Shown here piece after piece: positions 54,738 to 64,000 of a DNA stretch of 64,000 nt (within the stretch, counting starts at the first letter, position 1; each line of letters begins with the position of its first letter). Origin of the DNA: Chenopodium formosanum (lineage: Eukaryota > Streptophyta > Magnoliopsida > Caryophyllales > Amaranthaceae); the NCBI GenBank assembly GCA_024500155.1, contig CM044869.1, positions 46,579,898 through 46,643,897 on the forward strand. The letters run 5' to 3'. The notes under the pieces are model-generated. The model did not search any database, was not told the origin of the DNA, and saw nothing but the letters and a program-made list of their open reading frames with translations. The position numbers were made by a program, and so were the translations under genes.

Positions 54738-56359
54738 TGGACTAAGTTATAGAATAATTATAGTTTTCATGAAATAGTGTACGGTGGTTTTGGGAGGTTA
54801 TACGGGATGAATTTCTGCCTACTATTTGTGTGAGAATATTGTGGGTCTAGAACTCTTATTTTCACTTATAAGTTATGTTGAGAGTCCATGTTACATGATG
54901 TATTTTCAAGTATTTAATTTGTGCCATAACTAGTGATTAAAATAGATGAATTTGGCTTGATTATTGAATATTGATTAGCGGTTAGTTGGACTTAGTATGG
55001 GGTATATAATCATGTTTAAAACCTTGTTTTGGCTCATGATATTATGCTTATTGTCGCAAGTGACATTGTTTGGATCTATATTTGCAAGTATTGTAACCTT
55101 TAGGTAAGAAACAAGTGAGTTGTCCAGAATTTAAGGTGTTGTTTAAAGGGTTTAAAACTTCTAATATAAATTTTCTCTATTTATTATTTAATTATAATGG
55201 AAATGGTGTTATGGGTTAGTTATACAGGTTTGGTAATTTTTAGAGCAATATTCCGAGAGTTGTGATTTTTAGAAGTGTATACCTTAAACTTTTATAATTT
55301 GGTAAGCATGTATATGTATGCGTACTGTGTGTATGTTTCCCATTGCATCAAAAAATTTCTCATGGTGGTGTTGGTAACATACAATTTGACCTATAAATAT
55401 TGCGGTGTTTGATTTGATAATTTTTTATTATAAGACCATATATGGCATCTCTGCTGATCATTGATAGTTTTTGATTTAAAATTATATTATTCTATCAATT
55501 CTTATGTTGACTGTAAGTTAGGAGCCATTGTACTGCGGGATTCCAATGGTTAGAACATGCCAACTACTTGGATGCAGGATTCAAGTAATATAGCCTGCGT
55601 TAATAATTGTTGTCGTTCTGGAGGTTTAGAGGTGTAAGATCATATTTGGCTTCTATTCGGCACCGGGAGTTTGGTCATTCTTAGACACAGTCTCCTGGGA
55701 GTTGACTAGAGGTTCACTTGACAAACCTTAGGAAGTGGACTGCGGGCTCCACTAGCATTCGATCCTACTTCAGCCAAATTATTTTTCTATGATATAAATT
55801 AATTTTTTTAAAAATTGCTTAATATGTTTTGTTTGTTTGAATTATATGAACTTAAATATATATTTTAATCTATTTTCATGTTCTAATTTGCTAAGATGTT
55901 AAATAATCTCTTTCTAATATCTTTTCTTCTAGTTCATGTCTTGTGACTTTGTTTTCATATGCCTTTCTCTTTGTTCTTACCTTGTCTTGATTCTTGCTAC
56001 ATGATCTCCTTGTCTTTTGGAAAATTGCTAGTTACTCCCCACTGATTGTGGAACCTAAATGTTATTTGCTGGTGAAAACTAGTTCCTGTTGAGTTTGGAC
56101 TGAGAGCATATTGTTTAAATTTGTTTCATAACAGTTTATAAACTTTCTTTTGTTGTCTTTACACCTCTTTTTGGGATAGTCAGATTGGAGGTTGTTCTGC
56201 CTCGTTAAAATTTAAGTTTTCTATGTTCATTTGAGTTTTCGTTCACTTAACTATTTTTATTTAAGTTATTTATTTCTTTACTTTATTTTTTAGTAACCTT
56301 TACCATCTCGACGTTATTTCCGCTAATGCCTCGCCTTTTGCTTTAAACGGGGTGTTACA
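54738..56359 (+). repeat. Truncated gypsy LTR (3' part)
   Basis: Ends AAACGGGGTGTTACA at 56359, the usual 3' terminus of TGTAACACCCC-type LTRs. 55500-55760 is more GC-rich (gcggggattcc-like, ttcggcaccgggagtttggt). No start or partner LTR; no gene. Confidence 0.5.
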
Positions 56360-56480
56360 ATACAAATCATGTTTCTAAGTTTCATAATGTGTAATAACAT
56401 AGAATAATATAATAGCCAAAAAGAAAGCGAGGAAAGTGTCATGTGGCATGTGGACTTGATTCGAAACGTCCTGTAATATA

Positions 56481-56734
56481 CTTCCTCCATTCTATTAATA
56501 TTGCAACAAGGATGAAATTATGAATCCCAAAGCATATTTTATATGCTAAACATCTATAATTGTGTAAAAGTAAAAAATATAAAAAGTTGATATTGTGAAA
56601 ATATTTTATGAGATGAATCCAACAAGATCCCACATGACTATATTTTGCTTAACGTATAAATCATATTATATGGTCAAACAAGAGTGATTAATAGTGCAAA
56701 AAGTCCATTATTGCAATTAATAGAAAGGAGGAAG
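56481..56734. mobile_element. Stowaway MITE
   Basis: cttcctccattctattaata at the left and tattaatagaa-type inverse ending aggaggaag at the right, flanked by TA on both sides (56479-56480 and 56735-56736). 254 bp. Confidence 0.88.
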
Positions 56735-56739
56735 TATAA

Positions 56740-56767
56740 CTAGTGTGTGGCCCCGGGCAATGCACCA
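56740..56767 (-). mobile_element. Helitron-like 3' end (minus strand)
   Basis: Minus strand: TGGTGCATTGCCCGGGGCCACACACTAG followed by T, i.e. a short GC hairpin and CTAG terminus. Body would extend to the right; its 5' end was not found. Confidence 0.5.
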
Positions 56768-57221
56768 GATTTTGCTTTGAATATCAGTACATATTATTTG
56801 AGCTATAAAATCATAAATTATATTATTACAAAAATAAGTGGGCAATAATAACTAATGAAACTAAATAAATGCTCTCAAATTGACATCTTGTACAAATTAA
56901 AATATTTAGTGTATGATAATTGAATATGAAGCATAAGACCATCTCCATTGGTGAGACTCAACTTTAAGTATTGAAAATTGAAATACAAAATGAGATATTT
57001 TTTACCTCCAATGGTGATACCCAATTCACTTCTCAAGTAAGCAACTCATGTGAAGTCTTGTGTTCAAACCTTATGATAAACATTTTTATTACAATTGAAA
57101 CATGTTTATAGTGCAATGGATTATGTGGCATATTACGGTGATGTGGCATGCATACTTCTAATACGTGTGAAGGGTGCCATGTGGCATATATCTCGTATTA
57201 GGAACGCTTTTTTATATATAA
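56768..57221. other. AT-rich stretch, possible small MITE
   Basis: No gene. 56938-57010 (gaccatctccattggtgaga ... acctccaatggtgatac) is an imperfect inverted repeat typical of small plant MITEs. Confidence 0.35.
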
Positions 57222-57250
57222 CTAGTTGTTGGCCCGCGCGTTGGTCATTT
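57222..57250 (-). mobile_element. Helitron-like 3' end (minus strand), second
   Basis: Minus strand: GACCAACGCGCGGGCCAACAACTAG then T. The GC hairpin is weak (about 4 bp), so confidence is lower than for the other two. Confidence 0.4.
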
Positions 57251-58648
57251 ACATGTTTGATGTAATAAAAAATGAGTTAAGAAAATTATTAAACTCTTTA
57301 TTCTTCTACGTGTATAGGAATAAGATGACATAGTATTTGTATTAGATCCATAAATAATTTTAATAATTTTCTGCTTAATTAAAAACACTAATGTTCATCA
57401 TTAATCCTCCCTAAAGTCTTAATATATAATTCCATGTACACAATATAGCTAATACTAATTTTTTTCAACTCCACTAACTTAATTTGTAAATAATGCTCAC
57501 TTCTTCTTCTTCCACATAATCCCCTAGCTCTCTTCATTCCAAAGAGATTAATAACTTCATCCTACAACAATTTATAACAAATTATACTTGCTCGTCATCA
57601 TGTACTTTTTTTTTTTTGTGAACATGAATCATGTACATGTTTAAGTGGTATTGTAGGTATATGTATTTGATTTATGCTGAACGCCCACAAGATAACAACA
57701 ACTGATTAAAGAAATCAGTTAAGATTTGGATATTAATAATGGATGATAATTATTATTTACCTTTTCACTTTTGCATGGTTGTGTAGTCCATCCTTTTATT
57801 GATATATATCCAATCTTCCTCTCCATAACAACACCCACACAAAGTACTACGAAGTAGATCAAACATTCTCGATGATCTCTCTCAGCTCCAATAATGGAAG
57901 CTAACATATTCTGTTCTAATTTGGAATATAGAGGGGTGATTAGTAAGGACATATTTGACATACAATGAATAACTGGCGGGTCCAGAACCGAAATTGAATC
58001 CGGTGGTTCTAATTTTGGGTGTTAAATTAAGAAACCGGTTGCAATCAGTTTCAATTCCAATTCTCAATTTTTTGGACTCGGAACCGGTTCGGTACCCGGT
58101 TACCCAACATATATTACACCAAATAAGATTTTAAAATTAAATTATGTTAAATGTATCTAGTTATTAAAATTAAAAAAATATATATTATTAATACCTAACA
58201 TAAATAAAATAGCTTAATGTATATATAAATACAAGTGTTAAACGCTAAAAATGAAAATAAACTATAATAAGTATTATAATTTATATTATATTTAAACAAT
58301 TGGAACCGGATCCGGTACCCGGTAATCCCTATTCCAAGTCCTAAATTTTAGGACCCGATTGAATTAATTCCAATTCCGATTCCAAATTTTAGGACCTGGT
58401 CCCAACCAATTCTGAGTTCGAATCCTAAAATTTTGAGCGGGTACCCGATTTGCTCACCACTAGTTCTAGCGATAGGAATTTATAATATTCAAATATTTTT
58501 AGTTAAATACCTTTTGTGATTTATTCGTTATTAAAAAAATATCATATATGATCTTATTAAATTCGGTCTTGATATAAATTTTTTATATATTATTTTTTTA
58601 TATAGTTTATACTAATAGATGGTTAAAGATACAAGGTATAAACAATGT
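57251..58648. other. Non-coding, with CCGGTT/GGTACCCGG-rich part
   Basis: No gene. 57970-58450 repeats ggaaccggttcggtacccgg, ggaaccggatccggtacccgg and ccaattccgattccaaattt. Such motifs are common in plant hAT-derived sequence, but no ends were found. Confidence 0.4.
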
Positions 58649-59977
58649 AATGTTCTATTTGGATATAGGAATTTCATTTGAAATTCTGGAACTGGGTTAA
58701 TTTTAGTGTTTGGATGAGTTAGAATTTCAAATTTGAATTTAGCCCAAATTCTGAATTAATAATTAAGAAAACTTTTAATACTAATTAAGATTTTGAAATA
58801 ATAAGTTAAACCATGTGTAGGGAATATTTCAAGCATCCCACACTTGAGCCCTACTGTGATCATACACTTAAGTATGGTGTCGTCCAAAGGAAAGGAAGCT
58901 AGAGCAAAAGAGTCGCCAACAAGTTTTAGGAACTTGTAAACCGTTCACAGGGTGAAGGTTACACCCCTTCACGATCCATGAAATCGCTAACTCCATAGTG
59001 GTCTGGAACCATGACTGGATATTCAGGGATGAAGGTATAAAACCAACCTAAAAGAGATTGAACCTGCCCTAAAATAGGCCTCTACTTTATTCTACTCATT
59101 TTCATGTGCGCTTTCTAACTAAAATACAATCAATATATTAATCCTAAACCTGTTTAATTTATGTTGGTTGAATATTAATGCACAAACAAATCTATTATTG
59201 GCGATCACTTGAATTAAAATCATATTAGCCTAAACAAGATTATTAATTATCTTATTAAGCTTGATTACAAATACAAATTCCCTTTAAACCTGCAAGAAAA
59301 GGCGTGATCAAGTAATAACAATAATATATCAAGCAACATAATAATATTGACACAACAAATCATCATCATCATGATAATATTCTCATCAAAGCATAATAAT
59401 ATTATTAGCAAGATCCTAGGCATGATACTAACAAGATTAATAACAAATCCTAGCATGTCACTAAACAATAAAGATCAAAGCTTTATCCCTAACATGATAC
59501 TAACATGATAGAAGAAATAGGAAGCAATCTAAACATGATATTAGAAATATTAGTTATTACCCTAAACATGATACTAGGAATCATAAAGACATCCTAACAT
59601 GATACTGAAATTAAAATAATCTAAGCATGATTTCTATAGATATAGAGCAATAAAACTACGTACTTTGTTGCCTCGTGTCTATTTCTAATAACAAAATGCA
59701 CATGTTAGTACCTTCAAGGAAAATATTAAATCAAACAATTAATTTAAATAATTGAAATAGGGATTGAGGACCAAACCCTCAGAAATTATCAACCTTTCAT
59801 GTCTAGAGCGAAGGCAACTTCGAGCATGGCTAGATGTGTCTAGAACTCGCGAATGTGGTATTTTATTTGAAAGGGGAATGCTTAGAAAGAGGGAGAAAAA
59901 ATAAGCTATTAGCTTAAGAGAGAGAAGAGAATAGAATTAGATGACTGTTGATGATTGTCAATGGGGAATTCGACCCC

Positions 59978-59984
59978 ATTTATA
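59978..59984 (-). promoter_or_regulatory. LTR TATA box (minus strand)
   Basis: Minus strand TATAAAT in the reversed LTR, 63 bp from the palindromic array. Confidence 0.6.
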
Positions 59985-60046
59985 AGAAAAATAGATCGGA
60001 AACGATCAGAAAAAGACCGAATCTCATCTGGAATAAAACTACCTCT

Positions 60047-60112
60047 ATCGCGGCGCGACAAGGTCCAGCGCGACGCGACAGCCTTGTCGTTGTGCAACAG
60101 ATTTGTCGTGGC
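60047..60112 (-). repeat. U3 palindromic array, minus-strand LTR
   Basis: cgcggcgcgacaagg, cgcgacgcgacagccttgtcg, ttgtgcaacag and tttgtcgtggc. Same motif family and position as 10388-10483. Confidence 0.75.
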
Positions 60113-60741
60113 CCACTAGTTTTGTTGTTTCAAGATGGTTCACGCGTTTTCTAAAATCCATACGGAATCCGTAATCTAATAAATTCGATTAATTGACGTC
60201 CGTACTTATCTTTGAAAATCATATTTAATCTCTTTGAAACACTTGTTTTAATCCAAATAAAATTCTTTATTTTCTAAAAGATATAATTATTAATCCTAAT
60301 CCCATTAGAACTCAAAATAACCTTCTAGATTATTCTATAAGATTAAAATCAATCCTAATAACTTTAGGAATATTAATTAATGGGCCCTCCACTAGATCAT
60401 TGGGCCATATAAAGCCATCTCAGGCCCAATTTAGTATTTTTGCCATAACTTCCTCATTATTTATCGGAATTGGGTATAATATATCGTTGGAAAGCTCTTT
60501 TCGAGCCCAACCCAACTTCACTATTATTGGACCTTTATCATGGACCAAACTAAACTGGACTGGACATTTTCCATAAAATAGAGTAAGAAAAGAAATATTT
60601 TCGAAAACAGAAAGAAGTATTTTTATTAAAATGACCGCATCACAAGACTTTTCTCACTTTCACTTCGTTCGATAATCAAATGACATGAAAGGTATTCATC
60701 ACTAGGTTTGGTTTTTTGGGGAGACATGATTTGGTGTCTAA

Positions 60742-60759
60742 TGAAGCCCCCACTTTGAC
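60742..60759 (-). other. Polypurine tract, minus strand
   Basis: Plus strand tgaagcccccactttgac is the reverse of the tract at 9780-9797. Confidence 0.7.
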
Positions 60760-61769
60760 TGAGTTTGGAGAAACGTATGTCTTGAAAACAAAAGTCAAAG
60801 TATCGATAGGGACGGAGAATGATTCAGAACGTTCTGCGACCCTAAATCATTCTTATAATGTCGATACCTACAAACTAGCGTTAGTTAACCAGATAAGAGA
60901 GTTAAGAAACGCGTATCTTGCACCGTCGAGCACACGTCTCTGGGGTAACCGTTTTTATTGCTGCATTTTGTATTGTTGTTGTGACAATCCTCCGTTAGCC
61001 AAAGAACACCATCGAAGATTGCTCTGCTTGTAGCGATCTTCTGCTGTTTTGTGACCACCTTCCGCAAGCCAGGGAACATAGTTGAAGATAACTCTACTTG
61101 TAGCCATCTTCCGCTTTTATGACAACTTTCCATCGTCAAAGGTGACTCTGCTTGTAGTCATCTTCAGTTTTGCTGTGACGTCCTTCCACGTCTCGGGAAT
61201 TCTATCGCGAACCACTACACCTCGAGCAATCCACTGGACTACAATCTTCCACGCCTTGGGAATTCAACCGCGAAGCACCACGTCTTGAGCGATTCACTGA
61301 ATGACGGTCTTCCACGCCTTGGGAATTCTTACTATGAACCACTACGTCTCGAGCGATCCATTGGATGATGGTTTTCCACGCCTTGGGAATTCTTATCATG
61401 AGCTTCTGCGCCTTGAGCAACTCACAAATGAATGATGACAAATTTCCTCGCCTCGGGCAACATGTCGTAGACTCCTTTGTCTTGAGCAGTCTTCTGAATG
61501 ATGATTTTTCACGCCTTGAGACGTCTAATAGTTTAACAGTTTCCACACCTTGAGAGTCCTGTCGTGAGCCCCTACGCCTCCTTGAGTAGCTCACAAGTGA
61601 AATTCCACTACCCACGCCTTGGGATGCAATCGCCAACTTCTACGCCTTGGGATGAAAAAAACTATCTTTCTCTCTCCTCTCTTAAAATTTTATGAGTCTC
61701 CATTCTTTCCTCCACCACCTTCTCCTTTATTGACGACGGGCTAATGGAATCGTTGAATTGATTCCGATC
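60760..61769 (-). repeat. Internal 3' region with tandem repeats (minus-strand element)
   Basis: 61040-61640 holds about eight ~58-bp degenerate units built on cttccacgccttgggaattc plus cgaaccactacgtcttgagc-type sequence; 60960-61150 has a second unit type (gaagattgctctgcttgtag). It abuts the polypurine tract like the array at 9430-9780, but the sequences are unrelated. The minus-strand frame at 61636-61202 is a by-product of repeats. The element stops near 61769; no 5' LTR is present. Confidence 0.65.
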
Positions 61770-62110
61770 CCATGTATAGCAGTGGGTTTGGGGCTAAAAA
61801 ATCTCGTTTCTGGATATGATTAATTATTTTTGTGATAACATGTGAGTAAAATCTTTGGAATTGATGATGATGAAGGTTATTGCTGTGGTTATTAAAAAAA
61901 TTGTTGTTTTTTTACACGAATTATTAGTTAAATTAGTTAGTTTTGCTATTAAAATTCCAAAGTATTGCCAAACACTATGGTTACTTTAAAATTATGAATT
62001 TAGAATTATTGATTTCCCACACAAGTAATTTGTAATTGAAATCAAGGATTTCAATTTTCGAAATAGGAATATAGAATTTGAAATGAAAGCAGTGTTTCCA
62101 AACATGGCCT

Positions 62111-62805
62111 AATGGAAATTCTACATGCTCAATTTCTGCTACTTATATGTGACAAGTTTCTTTTATTGATATACATCCAACGTATCTTTAGATATTAAAG
62201 TTGTCTTTACAACCAATAAAATATGGAAAAAATTGTAGTTTTACTTTTCTCTTTCCCTTTTATAAAACATAAATCTCTAAAATAAAAAATAAAAAAAAAG
62301 TACTCTGTATATTTCTTAGACTCTAAGAATTTTTTTTTTTTTAATTATTTGATTCATTTTATTATTTAACAGTTCAGACAAAAAAAAAATTTAATTAAAT
62401 TGCTATTTCCTTTTCAAAAAGTCTAAGTTTTAATTTTATTTTAATGTAATTTATGATGCGAACTAATTCATGATTGTAAGTTACATATTAATTTTTACTA
62501 AAAATAAATTAATTTTAAAATGTTATGTCATTTGTAGGATTATTTTTTATGTGAAAAGATAATTTTTTATTTTTAAATAATTTAAATCCTAAATCACTAT
62601 TCGTTGTTTTTAAATTTAAAATTCAATTCTCAAATCTCATTCATTAATTTTGCTTACGTGGAGATTGTATTTTTAAAATTAAAAAATAAAATACAAATCT
62701 CTTTTATCATTGGTTAAAATAAGCCCTTGCTTATACGTTTAGTTTTAGTAAAATATAATAATAATGATATCAATTATTAACGATAATGATTAGTTTTTAA
62801 ATATG
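62111..62805. other. AT-rich intergenic stretch
   Basis: No gene or clear repeat recognised. Confidence 0.5.
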
Positions 62806-62807
62806 AT

Positions 62808-63016
62808 TTGAGTGCGGTCAAAGGAAACCTTTTTGTCAAACAAAGACTCTTCCAACACCACATTATCAATTATGCTTCTTGCACGATCTGTGGGGCTACT
62901 AGAGAGTCTGTTATACACTCCTTAATTGAATGTGAAGCAACTACTGCAATCTGGAACCATTGCTCCCCCAAAGACAATTATGTGAATACCCCAACTGATA
63001 CTTTTATTGTACTCTA
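62808..63016 (+). pseudogene. zf-RVT domain (LINE/RT C-terminus)
   Basis: Contains VKQRLFQHHIINYASCTICG and ATRESVIHSLIECEATTAIW, the C-x2-C...H...C zinc-binding region found after the RT in plant L1-type ORF2 and in derived proteins. It ends at TAG 63015-63017; the link to RNase H downstream is broken by frame changes. Confidence 0.7.
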
Positions 63017-63121
63017 GGGTTTGCTCAATAGCAAGTGCAGTGCTAGGGATCTAATTTAAGTGCGATGGCTGCTCTATTATGGGCTTCTTGGCACTGAATT
63101 ATCAAACGAACTTTGTGATGC

Positions 63122-63682
63122 TTGCGGCTTGTCCCAGATTATAATTTGTACTCTACTCGTGTTTACAAAGGTGCAATTGCAACTCAAAATTATAGTAGTA
63201 GTAGTACTTGGATTTGCCCTACCAAAGGCTGTGTGAAGAGTAATGTTGATGCCCACGTCCCACGGGTAGGCCTGGCAGGTTTAGGAGTGGTCTTCAGAGA
63301 TGCGAATGGGAAGATCCTATTGACAACAACAAAGAAAGGTCCATCATTATTTCCAAAATGTGTAGAAGCCCAAGCTGTCAGGTATGCGCAGCTATTATCT
63401 CAAAGAATGGGGTATAAGAGGGTCTGGATTGAGTCAGATGCCCTGAACGTGATCAAAAGCATATCTTCCCATGGTGGTAGTTTTGCTTCTATCTTTGTCA
63501 TCTATGATGATATTAGTAATGCTAGAGGATGGTTTGATGTTTGCTTACTTTCTCATGTTAAGAGAGCATTTAGTTGCTCACCTTGTCACGAGGTGGGATA
63601 TAGGAGTGAACTTGGAATATGTACGTTTGGACTCCTTTTCACAAAGCATCTTAACTTTGGTGGAAATGAATGCTCCTAATTA
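63122..63682 (+). pseudogene. RNase H-like domain (RVT_3) of LINE
   Basis: KGCVKSNVDAHV (first Asp), GLGVVFRDANGKILLTTTKK, CVEAQAVRYAQLLSQRMGYK (Glu) and VWIESDALNVIKSIS (Asp) are the RNase H landmarks. A frameshift near 63570 moves the C-terminal part (AHLVTRWDIGVNLEYV) to another frame, which stops at 63681-63683. The domain would remove RNA from the LINE RNA-DNA hybrid. A decayed host-type RNase H gene is possible, but the A tail favours a LINE. Confidence 0.7.
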
Positions 63683-63807
63683 ATATATGCTCTACTTCAA
63701 AAAAAAATTTAATTTTATTCAAGTTAATTTTTAAAAATCATAATCCTACATGGCGCTTTTAAAAAAAATCATAATCTTATGTGACCCTTTAAATATATAA
63801 CTTTCGG

Positions 63808-63808
<1 letters not shown>

Positions 63809-63898
<90 letters not shown>
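63809..63898. repeat. (TA)n microsatellite, about 45 units
   Basis: Uninterrupted ta repeats. The open frame of alternating Tyr/Ile on the minus strand is an artefact. Confidence 0.95.
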
Positions 63899-63900
<2 letters not shown>

Positions 63901-64000
63901 CCCTCTGTGTTTTAATAAGTGTTACAGTTTGACCAAACACGCATGTCGAGACACGACTTTGACCATAAATTTATCTAATTATATGTTAGTGAGATTATAT
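63899..64000. mobile_element. Start of a Stowaway-like MITE (runs off window)
   Basis: After TA: ccccctctgtgttttaataa then gtgttacagtttgacc, in the style of Stowaway left ends. The other end is outside the window. Confidence 0.55.

Larger units (their letters stand above)
58816..60741 (-). repeat. 3' LTR, minus strand, same family as 9798-11684
   Basis: Plus strand starts tgtagggaatatttcaagca (LTR end reversed) and runs to ggtgtcta near 60741, directly followed by a reversed polypurine tract. All landmarks of the 9798 LTR are present in inverse order. Left flank ccatg (58811-58815) recurs at 61770-61774. Confidence 0.85.
58649..62110. mobile_element. Possible Tourist-like element split by an LTR element
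   Basis: Left end tgttctatttggatatagga and right end (minus strand) GGCCATGTTTGGAAACAC followed by similar ttcatttcaaattct text, each next to TAA. Without the insert it would be about 500 bp. The left end is poorly conserved, so this is tentative. Confidence 0.35.
62806..63709 (+). mobile_element. 5'-truncated LINE (L1-like) 3' end
   Basis: Starts abruptly inside coding sequence of the RT C-terminus, continues through an RNase H domain and ends tgctctacttcaaaaaaaaa (short A tail at 63699-63707). 5' truncation and a 3' A tail are typical of LINE insertions. Target duplication not identified. Confidence 0.65.

Noticed and set aside
61202..61636. Minus-strand frame of 144 codons rich in SQGVE
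   Set aside because: Direct translation of the ~58-bp tandem repeat; no start context or domain.
63746..63940. 64-codon Tyr/Ile repeat protein
   Set aside because: Translation of a (TA)n microsatellite.
1..64000. Endogenous pararetrovirus or other viral insertion
   Set aside because: All RT and gag sequences have copia, gypsy or LINE order and motifs; no movement protein or coat protein features were seen.

Overview
This window is a piece of a plant nuclear genome, probably an intergenic or pericentromeric region of a eudicot. It is AT-rich and packed with nested and decayed transposable elements. I find no intact single-copy host gene, no rRNA or tRNA gene and no CRISPR array. The mix of Ty1/copia, Ty3/gypsy, CACTA, MULE, Stowaway, Tourist, SINE and LINE remains, with spliced transposon genes, fixes it as a plant. 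A chenopod/amaranth relative is possible from the style of the repeats, but that is inference from general familiarity.

Layout. 1-1766: the 3' end of a CACTA element with its last coding exon (DUF4216), 40-bp subterminal repeats and a terminal repeat. 1767-11684: two Ty3/gypsy-like elements placed head to head. Each has a gag gene followed directly by the same non-coding filler and no pol, so they look like gag-only (TR-GAG-like) elements. The right copy ends in tandem repeats, a polypurine tract and a 1.9-kb LTR. 11685-16546: a degraded minus-strand copia element. 16547-17553: a 3' fragment of the same LTR family as 9798-11684. 17974-20216: three MITEs (a 784-bp TIR element, a Stowaway and a Tourist). 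19921-31672: a plus-strand copia element inserted in inverted orientation into a minus-strand sister copy. Both carry the same inactivating lesions, and both 3' LTRs contain an antisense reverse-transcriptase fragment. The inner element is itself split by a 2.7-kb solo gypsy LTR. 32298-33288: a TIR element.

34840-48008: a gypsy LTR that has received a TIR element, a 5.7-kb autonomous-type MULE (decayed MURA transposase plus a convergent GRF zinc-finger/membrane protein gene) and a Tork/Tnt1-like copia element with both LTRs. 48161-48271: a tRNA-derived SINE with an 11-bp target duplication. 49084-50594: a solo LTR with a 5-bp target duplication. 54023-54589: a MULE-type MITE. 54709-57250: three Helitron-like 3' ends, a truncated gypsy LTR and a Stowaway. 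58816-61769: a minus-strand 3' LTR with a tandem-repeat region, inside a probable Tourist-like element. 62806-63709: a 5'-truncated LINE with zf-RVT and RNase H remnants. 63809-63898: a TA microsatellite.

No genes here form a host pathway; the only functional units are the transposons. The best leads for something new are: palindrome-rich arrays at a fixed distance upstream of the TATA box in LTRs of at least two sequence types; the gag-only family with a triplicated zinc-knuckle module; the LTR that captured antisense RT sequence; and the MULE that carries a GRF coiled-coil membrane-anchor protein. All intron, frameshift and target-duplication calls were read by eye.
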